A DNA stretch of 64,000 bases from Musa acuminata AAA Group (taxonomy: Eukaryota; Streptophyta; Magnoliopsida; Zingiberales; Musaceae): positions 33,230,001-33,294,000 of the forward strand of contig NC_088345.1 of NCBI RefSeq assembly GCF_036884655.1, given 5' to 3'. The translations under genes were made by a program, and so were the position numbers. Shown here piece after piece: positions 1-10,272 of the stretch. The notes below the pieces were generated by a model. That model had not been told where the DNA came from and searched no databases. It saw only the letters and a program-made list of their open reading frames with translations. The first letter of the stretch is position 1; the number at the start of each line of letters is the position of its first letter.

Positions 1-1047
1 ATTCAAGAGGCAAAAGATCTGCGCAACTTCCCTCTTGAAGAACTAATCGGGTCATTAATGACCTACGAAATGACTTGCAAAGCTCATGAACAGCAAGAAG
101 ACATCCTTCCAAAGAACAGGAAGGATATGGCACTTAAAACTTCTGAATGCCACTTGAGAGAAAACTCAAGTGATGAGGACTGTGATGATGACTTGGCACT
201 TTTGACAAGAAAGTTTAAGAAATTCTTCAAAAGAAACAAGTTTAAAAACGATGTGAAAAATAAACTTGAACCCAAGAAGGACCAAGTGATCTGCTACGAA
301 TGTAAAAAGCCGGGACACTACAAGAATGATTGTCCCCAAGTCAAAAGAAGAACATCAAAGAAGAAGGCTCTTCAAGCAACATGGGATGACTCGAGCGCAT
401 CTGAAGAAGAGGAGTCCAACACTGAGCAAGTTGCTCATTACGCCTTAATGGCCATCGGAGAGGAGGTAACGGATTTATTAGATGCTGATTTATCTTTCGA
501 GGAATTATTAAATGCCTTCCATGATTTATTTGATGAATGCAAAGTTATAAATAGAAAATACAAATTGCTAAAAAAGGTACATGATAGTCTTACTTGTGAT
601 TTTAATAAGTTAAAAATCGAATATCATGATAGTTTAAATTCATGTATAAAATGTCATGATCTAGAAATCTGTCAAAAAGAAAACTTGCTACTTAAGGACA
701 CCTTGAAGAAATTCGAGGTTGGTAGCAAGTCATTAAACATGATCCTTACAAACAAGGGTCATGCTCCCAAAAGAAGTGGGATTGGATTTGTGAGGAGTCC
801 TCACCAAAATCCAACTACCTTTGTAAAAGGCCCCATCTTACATGTTCAACACCAAACCAAGTGCAACTTTTGTTGCAAATCTAGACACAAGACACATTGT
901 TGTCCATTCAAGAAAATAAGTCCAAACAAATTGATATGGGTTCCTAAAGGAACCATGACAAATTCTATGCAACATGATAAAAAATGTAGATCTATTTGTG
1001 AGGAACCCAAAAGCAAATGGGTACCTAAACGTCATCCTTTCTTGTAG
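1..1047 (+). CDS. gag: gag polyprotein, C-terminal part, SIRE-like copia
   Basis: This is the capsid/nucleocapsid part of the element. The frame is open from base 1, so the listed piece is N-terminally incomplete; the ATG at 58 is internal. A CX2CX4HX4C zinc knuckle (CYECKKPGHYKNDC) starts at base 292, and a second one (CNFCCKSRHKTHCC) starts at base 862. Between them lies a Leu/Lys/Glu-rich stretch (about 470-760) with coiled-coil character, as in SIRE gag proteins. The frame stops at TAG 1045-1047 and then continues in the same frame into protease. The TAG is most simply a mutated CAG, although natural readthrough cannot be excluded. The stretch around IQEAKDLRNFPLEELIGSLM is shared with the gag of the element at 47793. 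Confidence 0.88.
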   Translation: MQEAKDLRNFPLEELIGSLMTYEMTCKAHEQQEDILPKNRKDMALKTSECHLRENSSDEDCDDDLALLTRKFKKFFKRNKFKNDVKNKLEPKKDQVICYECKKPGHYKNDCPQVKRRTSKKKALQATWDDSSASEEEESNTEQVAHYALMAIGEEVTDLLDADLSFEELLNAFHDLFDECKVINRKYKLLKKVHDSLTCDFNKLKIEYHDSLNSCIKCHDLEICQKENLLLKDTLKKFEVGSKSLNMILTNKGHAPKRSGIGFVRSPHQNPTTFVKGPILHVQHQTKCNFCCKSRHKTHCCPFKKISPNKLIWVPKGTMTNSMQHDKKCRSICEEPKSKWVPKRHPFL

Positions 1048-1983
1048 AAAACTAAACCATCGCAAGCTAGGAGCAAGAGATGGTACCTTGACAGTGGATG
1101 CTCAAGGCATATGACCGGAGATTCATCACAATTCTCTAAGCTCTCTAGCATAAACGAAGGATATGTCACCTTCGGAGACAACAACAAGGGTAAAATCATT
1201 GGCAAAGGAACCATAGGTAACAAATCCAACTTTTCTATTGAAGATGTTTTGCTAGTTGATGGTCTAAAACATAACCTCCTAAGCATTAGTCAATTATGTG
1301 ATAAAGGATATATCATCAAATTTGAATCTAATGCTTGCGTCATTGAAAAACCTCACAAAAACATATCTATGATTGCATTAAAGCAAAATAACGTATACAC
1401 TATTGACATCGATGATTTATGTAATGAAATATGTTTTTCTGCTTTAAATGAGAATGCTTGGATATGGCACAGAAGATTAGGTCATGCTAGCATGAAGCTA
1501 ATCACTCAAATATCATCCAAAGAACTTGTAAGAGGAATTCCTCATATCAAGTTCATCAAAGATAATGTATGTGATGCCTGCCAATTAGGTAAACAAATTA
1601 AGAGTAGCTTCAAATCTAAAAATCAAGTAAGCACCTCTAGGCCCTTACAATTGATCCATATGGACTTGTTCGGACCCATCTCCACATCAAGCCTAGGAGG
1701 TAGCAAATACGCTTTCGTCATCATAGATGACTATAGTAGATACACATGGACTTACTTTTTAAAACAGAAAAGTGAATGCCTTAGATCTTTTACCAAGTTT
1801 TGCAAACTCGTTCAGAATGAGAAAGGTTCTATGATTTCGTCAATTAGAAGTGATCATGGTGGTGAATTTCAAAACCATGATTTCCAAGAATTTTGTGAAC
1901 TCAATGGATACAACCATAATTTCTCTACTCCTAGAAACCCTCAACAAAATGGAGTTGTAGAAAGAAAAAATCGAAATTTATAA
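1048..1983 (+). CDS. pol: pol: protease and integrase (N-terminal and catalytic core), SIRE-like copia
   Basis: This continues the gag frame without a shift. The aspartic protease motif DSG in WYLDSGCSRHMTGD is at 1090-1098. The GAG-pre-integrase zinc domain follows, with HRRLGHAS and the CDACQLGK pair at about 1470-1600. The integrase core shows the DDE pattern: D in HMDLFGP, D in the segment with RSDHGGEFQ, and E in QQNGVVERKNR. The frame ends at TAA 1981-1983, where related elements have Gln (NRxLQEMARTML), so CAA-to-TAA is the likely change. Everything after this stop, including the rest of integrase, RT and RNase H, stays in the same frame. Function needs gag-pol cleavage and DNA integration in the nucleus; with the stop this copy is probably dead. 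Confidence 0.9.
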   Translation, partial: KTKPSQARSKRWYLDSGCSRHMTGDSSQFSKLSSINEGYVTFGDNNKGKIIGKGTIGNKSNFSIEDVLLVDGLKHNLLSISQLCDKGYIIKFESNACVIEKPHKNISMIALKQNNVYTIDIDDLCNEICFSALNENAWIWHRRLGHASMKLITQISSKELVRGIPHIKFIKDNVCDACQLGKQIKSSFKSKNQVSTSRPLQLIHMDLFGPISTSSLGGSKYAFVIIDDYSRYTWTYFLKQKSECLRSFTKFCKLVQNEKGSMISSIRSDHGGEFQNHDFQEFCELNGYNHNFSTPRNPQQNGVVERKNRNL

Positions 1984-1986
1984 GAA

Positions 1987-4098
1987 ATGGCAAGAACCAT
2001 GTTAAATGAACATAACCTACCCAAATATTTTTGGGCCGAAGCCGTAAATACTGCATGCTATATCTTAAATAGAGTTCTAGTGAGACCTCTACTAACCAAA
2101 ACTCCCTATGAGTTATGGAACAATAAAAAACCCAACGTTTCATATTTCAAAGTCTTTGGGTGTAAGTGTTTTATCTTGAATGAAAAAGACAACTTAGGAA
2201 AATTTGATGCTAAATCCGATGAAGGAATCTTTCTTGGTTATTCTACAGTTTCTAAAGCCTTTCGTATCTTTAATAAAAGAACTCTAATTATTGAAGAATC
2301 CATTCATGTTGTTTTCAATGAGACTTCTGAACTCACGAAAAATGATCTTGACGATGATGTTAATTTTGATTCTTTAAATTTAAACGAGACCCCGTCTCCA
2401 ACTAGCAACTTGGATGCATCCACTTCTCAGATTTCCTTACCCAAGGATTGGAAGTATATAGATGCTCATCCTAAGGAGCTAATCTTAGGAGACACATCAA
2501 AGGGAGTTCAAACACGATCTTCTCTTAAAACCTTTTGTGCAAATACCGCCTTTCTCTCCCAAATTGAACCCAAATGCGTTGATGAAGCCATGAAAGATTA
2601 TTCATGGATTATCGCAATGCAAGAAGAATTAAATCAATTTGAAAGAAATGGAGTATGGAAGCTTGTTCCTAGGCCAAATGACCATCTAGTTATTGGTACT
2701 AAATGGGTCTTCAGAAACAAGCAAAATGAAAATGGTATCGTGGTTAGAAACAAGGCTAGATTAGTGGCCAAAGGTTTCAACCAAGAAGAAGGTATCGATT
2801 ACGAAGAAACCTTTGCTCCTGTGGCACGATTGGAAGCCATAAGGATGCTCCTTGCCTACGCTAGCAGTAATAATTTTAAGTTGTTTCAAATGGATGTTAA
2901 AAGCACCTTTCTTAATGGCTTTATTTCCGAAGAAGTCTATGTTGAACAACCTCCTGGATTTGAAAATAATAGTCTCCCTAATCATGTGTTTAGATTAACT
3001 AAAGCTCTCTATGGTTTAAAACAAGCTCCTAGGGCTTGGTATGAGAGACTTAGTTCTTTTCTTATTGAAAATAATTTCATAAAAGGCAAGGTTGATACTA
3101 CATTATTTATCAAGAACTTTGAAAATAATTTTCTCATTGTTCAAATTTATGTTGATGATATTATCTTTGGTTCTACAAATGAATCTCTTTGTGAATCCTT
3201 TGCGAAAACTATGAGTCATGAATTCGAAATGAGTCTAATGGGAGAGTTAACATTCTTCTTAGGCCTACAAATCAAACAACTAAGCAATGACATCTTTATT
3301 AGTCAAACCAAATATGCTGTGAGTTTGCTAAAGAAGTTCAAAATGAATAATTCAAAAGCCATTGACACTCCTATGAGCACCTCCACTAAGTTAGAAATTG
3401 ATGAGAATGGAGAAAGCTTCGATCAAAAAACCTATAGGGGTATGATAGGAAGTTTACTTTACCTCACTGCCACCAGACCAGACATCATGTTCAGTGTAGG
3501 ACTTTGTGCTAGATTTCAATCAGACCCTAAGATATCTCATCTCAAAGCAGTCAAAAGAATACTCAGATATCTTAATGGAACTACCAATCTAGGATTATGG
3601 TACCCAAAATCAGAAAATTTTGAATTAACAGCTTATGCTGATGCGGACTTCGCTGGCTGTAGACTAGACAGAAAAAGCACATCAGGATCATGTCAATTTT
3701 TAGGACATGCCCTTGTATCCTGGTCATCTAAGAAACAAAACTCGGTTGCTCTATCAACAACCGAAGCTGAATACATTGCAGCAAGTGCATGCTGTGCACA
3801 AGTTGTATGGATGAAAAACACTTTAGAAGATTACAAAGTGAATCTTAAAGATATTCCCATTAAATGTGATAACACGAGTGCAATATGCTTAACTAAAAAT
3901 CCTATACAACACTCAAGAACAAAACACATTGATATTAGACATCACTTTATACGAGATCATGTCACTAATCATGATGTAACCATAGAGTTTATTGATACCA
4001 AACATCAACTAGCTGATATCTTCACAAAACCCCTATGTGAAGAACAATTTGATTACATAAGAAGAGAATTAGGAATGTTGATGTGTCCGAATACTTAA
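1987..4098 (+). CDS. pol: pol: integrase C-terminus, reverse transcriptase and RNase H, SIRE-like copia
   Basis: The 703-codon frame begins with [20 protein letters not shown], the end of the integrase core, and is the same frame as the upstream pieces. The copia RT starts near 2600 ([20 protein letters not shown]). It carries [27 protein letters not shown] and the catalytic YVDDIIFGS (3148 on). RNase H follows with [15 protein letters not shown] and [14 protein letters not shown], ending in LADIFTKPL. All hallmark blocks are present and unbroken over 2.1 kb, so the element decayed recently or only mildly. Ser-Thr in DVKSTFLNG replaces the usual Ser-Ala, a probable G-to-A change. The 3' end is a TAA-terminated tail typical of the family. 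Confidence 0.93.
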   Translation: MARTMLNEHNLPKYFWAEAVNTACYILNRVLVRPLLTKTPYELWNNKKPNVSYFKVFGCKCFILNEKDNLGKFDAKSDEGIFLGYSTVSKAFRIFNKRTLIIEESIHVVFNETSELTKNDLDDDVNFDSLNLNETPSPTSNLDASTSQISLPKDWKYIDAHPKELILGDTSKGVQTRSSLKTFCANTAFLSQIEPKCVDEAMKDYSWIIAMQEELNQFERNGVWKLVPRPNDHLVIGTKWVFRNKQNENGIVVRNKARLVAKGFNQEEGIDYEETFAPVARLEAIRMLLAYASSNNFKLFQMDVKSTFLNGFISEEVYVEQPPGFENNSLPNHVFRLTKALYGLKQAPRAWYERLSSFLIENNFIKGKVDTTLFIKNFENNFLIVQIYVDDIIFGSTNESLCESFAKTMSHEFEMSLMGELTFFLGLQIKQLSNDIFISQTKYAVSLLKKFKMNNSKAIDTPMSTSTKLEIDENGESFDQKTYRGMIGSLLYLTATRPDIMFSVGLCARFQSDPKISHLKAVKRILRYLNGTTNLGLWYPKSENFELTAYADADFAGCRLDRKSTSGSCQFLGHALVSWSSKKQNSVALSTTEAEYIAASACCAQVVWMKNTLEDYKVNLKDIPIKCDNTSAICLTKNPIQHSRTKHIDIRHHFIRDHVTNHDVTIEFIDTKHQLADIFTKPLCEEQFDYIRRELGMLMCPNT

Positions 4099-4438
4099 AA
4101 AATTATTATTTTTCGGATGTTATTACTATTACATGCCTTGACATCGCATGTTGCAAATTATGTGACAAATATTTTTAACCAAATGCATGTAAGAAGTTCA
4201 TTTTTCGGTTTGTATGCTAAAAATGGGATTTTCCTGTACACTCTTATGAAAACTTTTTGAAAAATGACTTTCCTCCTTCAAGCAACAAACAATAAAGAGA
4301 TATTCAAAGTATTATAGGTGTCATGACTTCCTTTATGTGCTTGATAATGCTATCATGCTTTTTGTTGATGACAAAGGGGGAGAAACATATGAATTGATAA
4401 ACACTATGTCATAGCTGAACTGCCATAATCATGTCTAT

Positions 4439-4791
4439 GTCATAGTTGCAAATACTTGAGTGATGCTATAAATAATGTTATAGTTATGCCATCCTTGCAT
4501 CACCAAGAGATATGTGAACATGTGCTATAGTTTGCATCATGTCTTGATTTGATTATGTCATAGTTGCAAATACTTGAGTGATGCTATAAACAATGTTATA
4601 GTTATGTCATCCTTGCATCACCAAGAGATATGTGAACATGTGCTATAGTTTGCATCATGTCTTGATTTGATTATGTCATAGTTGCAAATACTTGAGTGAT
4701 GCTATAAACAATGTTATAGTTATGCCATCCTTGCATCACCAAGAGATATGTGAACATGTGCTATAGTTTGCATCATGTCTTGATTTGATAT
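4439..4791 (+). repeat. 118-bp tandem repeat, three copies
   Basis: Three near-identical units begin at 4439, 4557 and 4675, each starting with GTCATAGTTGCAAATACTTG and ending around CATGTCTTGATTTGAT. Visible differences are single bases (for example aataatg versus caatg near the unit centre). The array lies between pol and the 3' LTR. Confidence 0.92.
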
Positions 4792-5121
4792 TCTATATTG
4801 TGAAGAAAATGCAAACTTGCTAGAAAATCTCAAATGTGTGCATCATGTAAAAAGTCCTTCGTAGCTTTATATGATTACATGATGAATAGTTACAAACACT
4901 ATCATACAAACTTGATGATGTATGTCATGCCTTGACATCATTCTTGAAGAGATACATCATGATGGGCATCATGATGGGAGCATTGATAAGTTTAACTGAT
5001 CTAACTTATCAATACGTCACTTGAATTCTTTGGTCTTGAATTCAAGGTTGACTTATCTCAACTATGGCATATAGATAGGGGGAGTTAAGGACAACTCCTT
5101 TATCAATTGATTGTCATCATC

Positions 5122-5135
5122 AAAAAGGGGGAGAT
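5122..5135 (+). promoter_or_regulatory. polypurine tract of the SIRE-like element
   Basis: AAAAAGGGGGAGAT lies directly before the 3' LTR and would prime plus-strand synthesis. The identical tract precedes the 3' LTR at 53961-53974. Confidence 0.85.
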
Positions 5136-5651
5136 TATTGAATCTCGGATTTTGATGATGAAGTCAATTGTCATTTGTTATCTAATCTATGTGTTGAGAT
5201 AAGTGTGTAGGATTAACTACGATGAGAGTAAGACAAGCAGCAGGTGTTGCGCCGGAGTCAAGATCATGATCACGTTAGGAGTTCGAGAGTTCGACGGAAG
5301 TTCGGACGGTCGTCGGAGGTTCAGCGAGAACAGATCCGAGAAGTCCAGAAGCTTGCCAAGCGAAGCTCGTCGGAACTCGCCAAGTGGATCGTCGCAAAGT
5401 CCAGGAGTATGCCGGATGTCCGCAGAAGGATCACCGAGGGTTTATCGGATGATCGACGGAAGTTCGCCGGAAACTCGCCGGAAGAAGCGATTGACGCATC
5501 GGAGCAAAGCTGCAGAAGTTGTCTTAGAGTTAATCGTAGTTAGCACGATGATTAAGCTTGAAAATGGGAGGTGATCCCATTAGCTTAATCTTGGGGCAAT
5601 TGGGCCCTTGAAAAGATTCAAATTGGGCCGAATGGAGCGAACCATTCGGAC

Positions 5652-6095
5652 CCTGATTGCACCAGGCGATGCAACCGCCCCAGCCAGGAGGTGCAACCGC
5701 CAGGGCTGCGAGGCTGGGCGGTGCAACCGCCCCAGCCAAGAGGTGCAACCGCCCAGAGCTCAGTCTTCGAGCTCTGGCAGAGAGGTGCATCAGCCTGAGC
5801 TCAGTCTCGAGCTCTGCCAGGTGATGCAACCACCGAGCTCAGTCTTCGAGCTCTGGCAGAGAGGTGCATCAGCCTGAGCTCAGTTTCGAGCTCTGCCAGG
5901 TGATGCAACCACCGAGCTCAGACTTCGAGCTCTGCCAGGCGGTGCAACCACCGAGCTCAGTCTTCGAGCTCTGCCAGGCGGTGCAACCATCAAGCTCAGT
6001 CTTCGAGCTCTGGCAGAGAGGTGCAATCGCCTGAGCTCAGTCGTCGAGCTCTGCCAGGCGGTGCCACCTCTCCAGTCAAGAGGTGCAACCGCCTG
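5652..6095 (+). repeat. GGTGCAACCGCC / GAGCTC-rich irregular array in LTR
   Basis: Short blocks of the form GGTGCAACCGCC or GGTGCATCAGCC alternate with GAGCTCAGTCTTCGAGCTCT blocks, giving irregular units of roughly 50-65 bp. GAGCTC...GAGCTC pairs are partly palindromic and could form hairpins. The homologous array occurs in the other two LTRs of the family. Confidence 0.85.
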
Positions 6096-6162
6096 ATCCC
6101 AGAATTCTGGGATTTGATCGATTTGATCGTTTTGAGCTCCAAATTTGAACTGGGTTGGGGCC

Positions 6163-6170
6163 TATAAATA
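6163..6170 (+). promoter_or_regulatory. TATA box of the SIRE-like LTR
   Basis: TATAAATA sits in GGGGCCTATAAATACCCCAC, conserved at the same place in all three LTRs of the family in this window. It marks the likely U3/R promoter. Confidence 0.75.
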
Positions 6171-6710
6171 CCCCACCCATTCAGCACTGAAAAGATACAG
6201 ATCCACACCGAATTCTTGATCTTTTCAGTGATTCTAAGAGCTCAAATTTGTGTAAAGTCCTAAAGTTCTCCTCCTTCTGTTCTTCAAGTCTTGAGTTGTA
6301 AAGAGAGGAGAGAAAGGATCTGTAAAGGTTGTCTCCTGAGCCTGTCAAAAGGAGAGAAACTGTAAAAGGGCAGTTAGCCTTCGCCCATTGAAGGAAGGCA
6401 GCTAGTTGACGTCGGTGACCTCGTCGGAGGAGGAAGCCAAAAGTGGAGTAGGTCAAGACTGACCGAACCACTCTAAATCTCTGGTTTGCTTTTACCTTGA
6501 GCACTTTATCATTACTGCAAACCTCCTACATTGCTACTGCCCTCTGCGCCTTTACGAACGAGTTTCTAAGCTCTGATCTTTCAGAATCTGCATTCAAACG
6601 TAAATCGTGTTTTCGTACGATCTTCACACTGCAGTTTACGCTTACATTTGGATTCCATTTATAACTGCAAATTGCTTTCTACGTAAAACGCTTTTCAAGG
6701 TTCAAAACTG

Positions 6711-7048
6711 CTTTTAGACGCAAAACTACATTTAGATGTAAAATTACGTTTAGACGTAAAACTGCGTTTAGACGCAAAACTGCGTTTAGACGTAAAATTG
6801 CGTTTAGACGTAAAATTGCGTTTAGACGCAAAACTGCGTTTAGACGCAAAACTGCGTTTAGACGCAAAACTGCGTTTAGACGTAAAACTGCGTTTTGACG
6901 TAAAACTGCGTTTGAACGTAAAACTGCGTTTAGACGTAAAACTGCGTTTAGACGCAAACTGCGCTTAGACGCAAACTGTGCTTAGACGCAAACTGCGCTT
7001 AGACGCAAACTGTGTTTAGACGCAAAACTGCGCTTAGACGCAAACTGT
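6711..7048 (+). repeat. 18-bp tandem array (GCGTTTAGACGTAAAACT type) in LTR
   Basis: About 18 units of GCGTTTAGACG(T/C)AAAACT follow one another with small variants (17-18 bp). The period is a multiple of three, so the minus strand shows a spurious hexapeptide repeat LNAVLR that should not be taken for a gene. The array lies shortly before the LTR end. Confidence 0.92.
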
Positions 7049-7175
7049 ACTGTGATTCTGCTTTTATATCGAAATCACTTTTTATCGGACGAACGCAGCT
7101 TTAGCTTTTAAATTGCTGTAAGATTTCCGCTGCACTAATTCACCCCCCCCCCTCTTAGTGCTCTCGATCCTAACA

Positions 7176-7365
7176 TATATATGTATATATATATATATTT
7201 GTATATGTATATGTATATGTATATATATACATATACATATATATATACATATATATATACATATACATATATACATATATATATATATACATATTTATAT
7301 GTGTATATATATATACATATATATATATATGTATATATATATGTATATATATATACATATATATT
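7176..7365. repeat. TA / ATGTATAT microsatellite
   Basis: An unbroken run of TATA, TATG and TACA repeats begins immediately after the SIRE LTR terminus. All reading frames across it are low-complexity shadows. The element may have inserted at the edge of this tract, or the tract may have expanded at the junction. Confidence 0.95.
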
Positions 7366-9693
7366 TTACCCGATTCTTGGGAAACTATTTATTTAGTCGT
7401 CTCTTATTCTTCATCCACATATGAATATTTTTTTATTAGGATTGTAAACTTTAAAGTGGGATGATATATAAAACTGAGAAAGAGAGGCATTGTTTGTTTG
7501 CTGTATGCGAAATGTGTGCCCAATTCGATTTATTTTGAATTTTCTTTTTTATTTTAAATTTTCAAACTGAGCTATACAGCTAACATTTTTATCTTAATTT
7601 AACAGGTTATCTCACCATTAATTGTCAGAAAAGGGTGCATTAATAATAATCCAATGGAAAACACATAATATTAATTATTATGATGTGAAACTCCTAATTT
7701 TAGCCATGTCAATTAACATGATAGATCGTGTTAACAACTTGATGTCATGAACCAAGAGTCGGTATGAATAGAACTTGTCCCAAGAGCATTAGATCGTCTA
7801 AGCAAATCTTCTCGATGGAAGGACGGAGTGGTTGAGGTTAGACTAAGGTTGGCGAGGGTGATTATGTGGTTATCTCGAAGTGAGACTGGAGTACGTGGGA
7901 TCTTTACTGGGCCCCTACACGATAAGTCCACGCTGGATGGAATTCCTGACCTAACCCATTCGAAACTTAAGTTAGCCGCAAGGAATTCGATTTATATCAA
8001 GTAGGGTTTTTTGAGATCGGTCCCCTCTTCAGGCGCTGGGACTAGTTTTCATACTTGCGGAGCCAGCGGAAGGGAACTATGGCTATAGGGGTTGCTCGTA
8101 CCTTCGATGGTATATTTATGCGTGTGATCGACTTGTACATCTCTCAACGGCACGAGTCGACCTATCCGAGCTCTTGTGACGTGACGTCAATCTGTACCGT
8201 CCTATGTGACAAGAGGCTAGCGAAGAAAGACTAAGAGGGTGCCAACTGCCCACTCAGCCCTCTCCTACGTCAGATAAATATCACGTTATCCTCCACGTCA
8301 GCTCCATGATAGTTGCCAACGGACAACGGTCGATGTCAGAATATTTTTTATCACTCGTAAAAATATTTTATTTTAGGATGAGATAAAAATACTATCTTTA
8401 TATAAGAAGTTGGATGATTATTTGTTAGATGAATCTAATTAAAGAGTTTTTCTCCTGTCGAAATCAACCAAAGATGGAGTGGAGAGTGCTTCCTTTTTCT
8501 TCAATCCAATTTGGCGGTGAGAGGACCACCACCATGAAAGCATATCCCACTACTGTTTCCTTCGTGCTTATCCAGCACTTTGAAGCTTAAAAATAATTGC
8601 ATACGGCACGATTGATTGAAGCCGACATTGTGGAATTTGAGCACTTTCCGCCAGTGGCAGGATGGCAGTCGACGACAAGTGCTTTTGCTTCCATTTAATT
8701 GACAGGATACCCAACAGGTATCCATCTCTCTCTCTCTCTCTCTCTACATATATATCAGTTGACTGATTGAAGTCAATTAATATCTCTCTCAGGTATCTTG
8801 CGTTCTTTAATATTTTTTAAAATAGAACTAATATTGGTAATAATGGTTCGATATAATTAACCTGGATCTTTTGGATAAATGTGTTAATTGAAGTTATATA
8901 GGTGATATATATATATATATATATATATGACATTCATTCTTTTTTTTTTATTTTGAAAAGGAAAAATACATCTAATGTACATGTAATTAGATTGAATTAT
9001 CAAAATACAATAACAGTCTTTGTTAGAGCCCAAATTAGATGAGAGAATAATTTGCAAGTCATGATATGAGCCGCACCAGTTGTACTGATAGAAAACATTC
9101 ATATATATGTGAGGAAGACATATATACATTAGATACCGGTTAGTTTCACATTATATATCAATTTAAACTCATATTGATAATAATTAAAAGAGTATGAACC
9201 TATGTTCATGAATTCATCCCTTGTTGTTTAAGAGTATGCACGTCGTTAATCTTGCTAAGTTTGAATCACTGCATATTATTTTTTTTTCTCAATTTCTAAT
9301 ATGAGAATAAATTAGAGTGTTATATCGTGTTCTTTATCAATTTGAAATTGTTCCTTAAGATAGAGATATGGCACATGACTGATTTTTTACTGGGCTTCAT
9401 AAAATGCCTGATTTAAAAAATTTATACCAAAAAAATGTTTATATTTATAAATATATTATTATTATTATTTTATATATCTATTCTTGCAAATTTTGGAGGT
9501 AGCATATTTGCCCCTATGATAATAGACACAAATTAAATACTAATTTATCAATAATTATTGTGGATTGAAATATAAAAAAATATAAACTATAAAAAATTAT
9601 AATGATAATAGTTCAGGTAGAGTTTTTAAAGGGTATCATTGTCAATGATTAGAATTCCAATTTTTTGCCAATTGGTGAACAGAAGCTATAAGT
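7366..9693. other. AT-rich intergenic DNA with possible degenerate LTR (about 7720-8470)
   Basis: No gene is recognised. A higher-GC segment at about 7720-8340, followed by TATATAAGAAG near 8400, looks like the U3/R of an old solo LTR, but no termini or partner copy were found. A CT run (about 8727-8746) and a TA run (about 8908-8929) are simple repeats. A 74-residue minus-strand frame at 8501-8725 has no recognisable motif. Confidence 0.4.
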
Positions 9694-9912
9694 ACGTCCC
9701 TTTTACATGGTGGATATATATTGAATCTAAATGTGAATAGATTGATCCCAAATGATTCTCTTCTCTAAAGATACTTCCAAGTATAGACACATCATGGAGT
9801 ATATAGCACGTCCCTTTTACATGGTGGATATATATTGAACCAAAATGTGAATAGATTGATGCCAAATGATTCTATTCTCTAAAGATACTTCCAAGTATCG
9901 ATACATCATGGT
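9694..9912. repeat. 114-bp tandem duplication upstream of the 14-3-3 gene
   Basis: The block starting ACGTCCCTTTTACATGGTGG at 9694 recurs at 9808 with a few substitutions (for example GATCCCAAATG versus GATGCCAAATG). It lies about 0.9-1.2 kb before the start codon, in the likely promoter. Confidence 0.9.
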
Positions 9913-10272
9913 TTTGCTAGGACGACGAATTTGGTTTATTCGTTACCACTAGTTGTAAGTCCATAAAAGAATGCCGTCATCCACGTGTATCCACGTCATT
10001 GGAATTTATTTTAATAAATTTCGTCTTATACCCATTAATCGTTTCGCTGCCTCAGCAATCAGCCTTGAAAGTTGGTGAAAGAGTCGGACCCAATGCTTAG
10101 CTAATAATGAGCAGGTAACCAATTCGGGTAGAAGAGAAATGAGTTGCTCGTTTTCGCAGGAAGAAAAAGCGAACCAATGGAAAGAAAGAGGGAAGAAGAA
10201 CCAAAAAAAAAAAAAAAAAGTCTCGTGCAGGGTTTTCCACGTTCCCCCCTCGGATCCACCACCATCTCGACG

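Larger units (their letters stand above)
4099..5135 (+). other. 3' non-coding region of the SIRE-like element
   Basis: This kilobase between the pol stop and the 3' LTR has no long frame and no env-like ORF. It holds a GACAAAGGGGGAGA block near 4370, three 118-bp tandem repeats, and ends in the polypurine tract. The same GACAAAGGGGGAGA block occurs in the non-autonomous relative near 53040-53090 and again near 53745, which suggests a conserved internal purine tract. Confidence 0.7.
1..7175 (+). mobile_element. SIRE/Maximus-like Ty1-copia retrotransposon, 3' part (5' end outside window)
   Basis: The order gag, protease, integrase, reverse transcriptase, RNase H, long 3' non-coding region, polypurine tract and LTR is that of a Ty1-copia element. 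The coiled-coil gag with two zinc knuckles, the roughly 2-kb LTR and the GACAAAGGGGGAGA block downstream of pol point to the SIRE/Maximus lineage (family knowledge). Its 3' LTR is clearly homologous to the LTR pair of the element at 47793-56444, which fixes the right boundary at the CTAACA end. The 5' LTR lies left of the window, so LTR divergence and target duplication cannot be checked. No env-like ORF follows pol. Confidence 0.93.
5136..7175 (+). repeat. 3' LTR of the SIRE-like element (2040 bp)
   Basis: The LTR starts TATTGAATCTCG (TG mutated to TA) and ends GATCCTAACA. Its outer segments match the LTR pair 47793-50212 and 53975-56444. It lacks the roughly 300-bp block present in those LTRs (about 47842-48158), so it is a different subfamily. 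Inside are a short coding-like shadow region, a GGTGCAACCGCC-rich array, a conserved TATA box, a U5-like region and an 18-bp array before a C homopolymer. Confidence 0.92.

Noticed and set aside
1045..4098. Possible env-like ORF of the SIRE lineage
   Set aside because: The frame after the TAG is protease, integrase, RT and RNase H; nothing env-like follows the pol stop at 4098.
5203..5574. 123-residue Arg/Ser-rich frame in the LTR (homologues at 48193 and 54436)
   Set aside because: Although the sequence is shared between LTR copies, frames differ by indels and stops between copies, as expected for non-coding U3.
6679..6957. 92-residue minus-strand frame with hexapeptide repeat LNAVLR
   Set aside because: It is the translation of the 18-bp LTR array, whose period is a multiple of three; no start context or domain supports a protein.
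7160..7424. Ile/Tyr-rich frames
   Set aside because: Translation of the TA-rich microsatellite.
8501..8725. 74-residue minus-strand frame upstream of 14-3-3
   Set aside because: No domain, splice context or codon pattern supports a gene.
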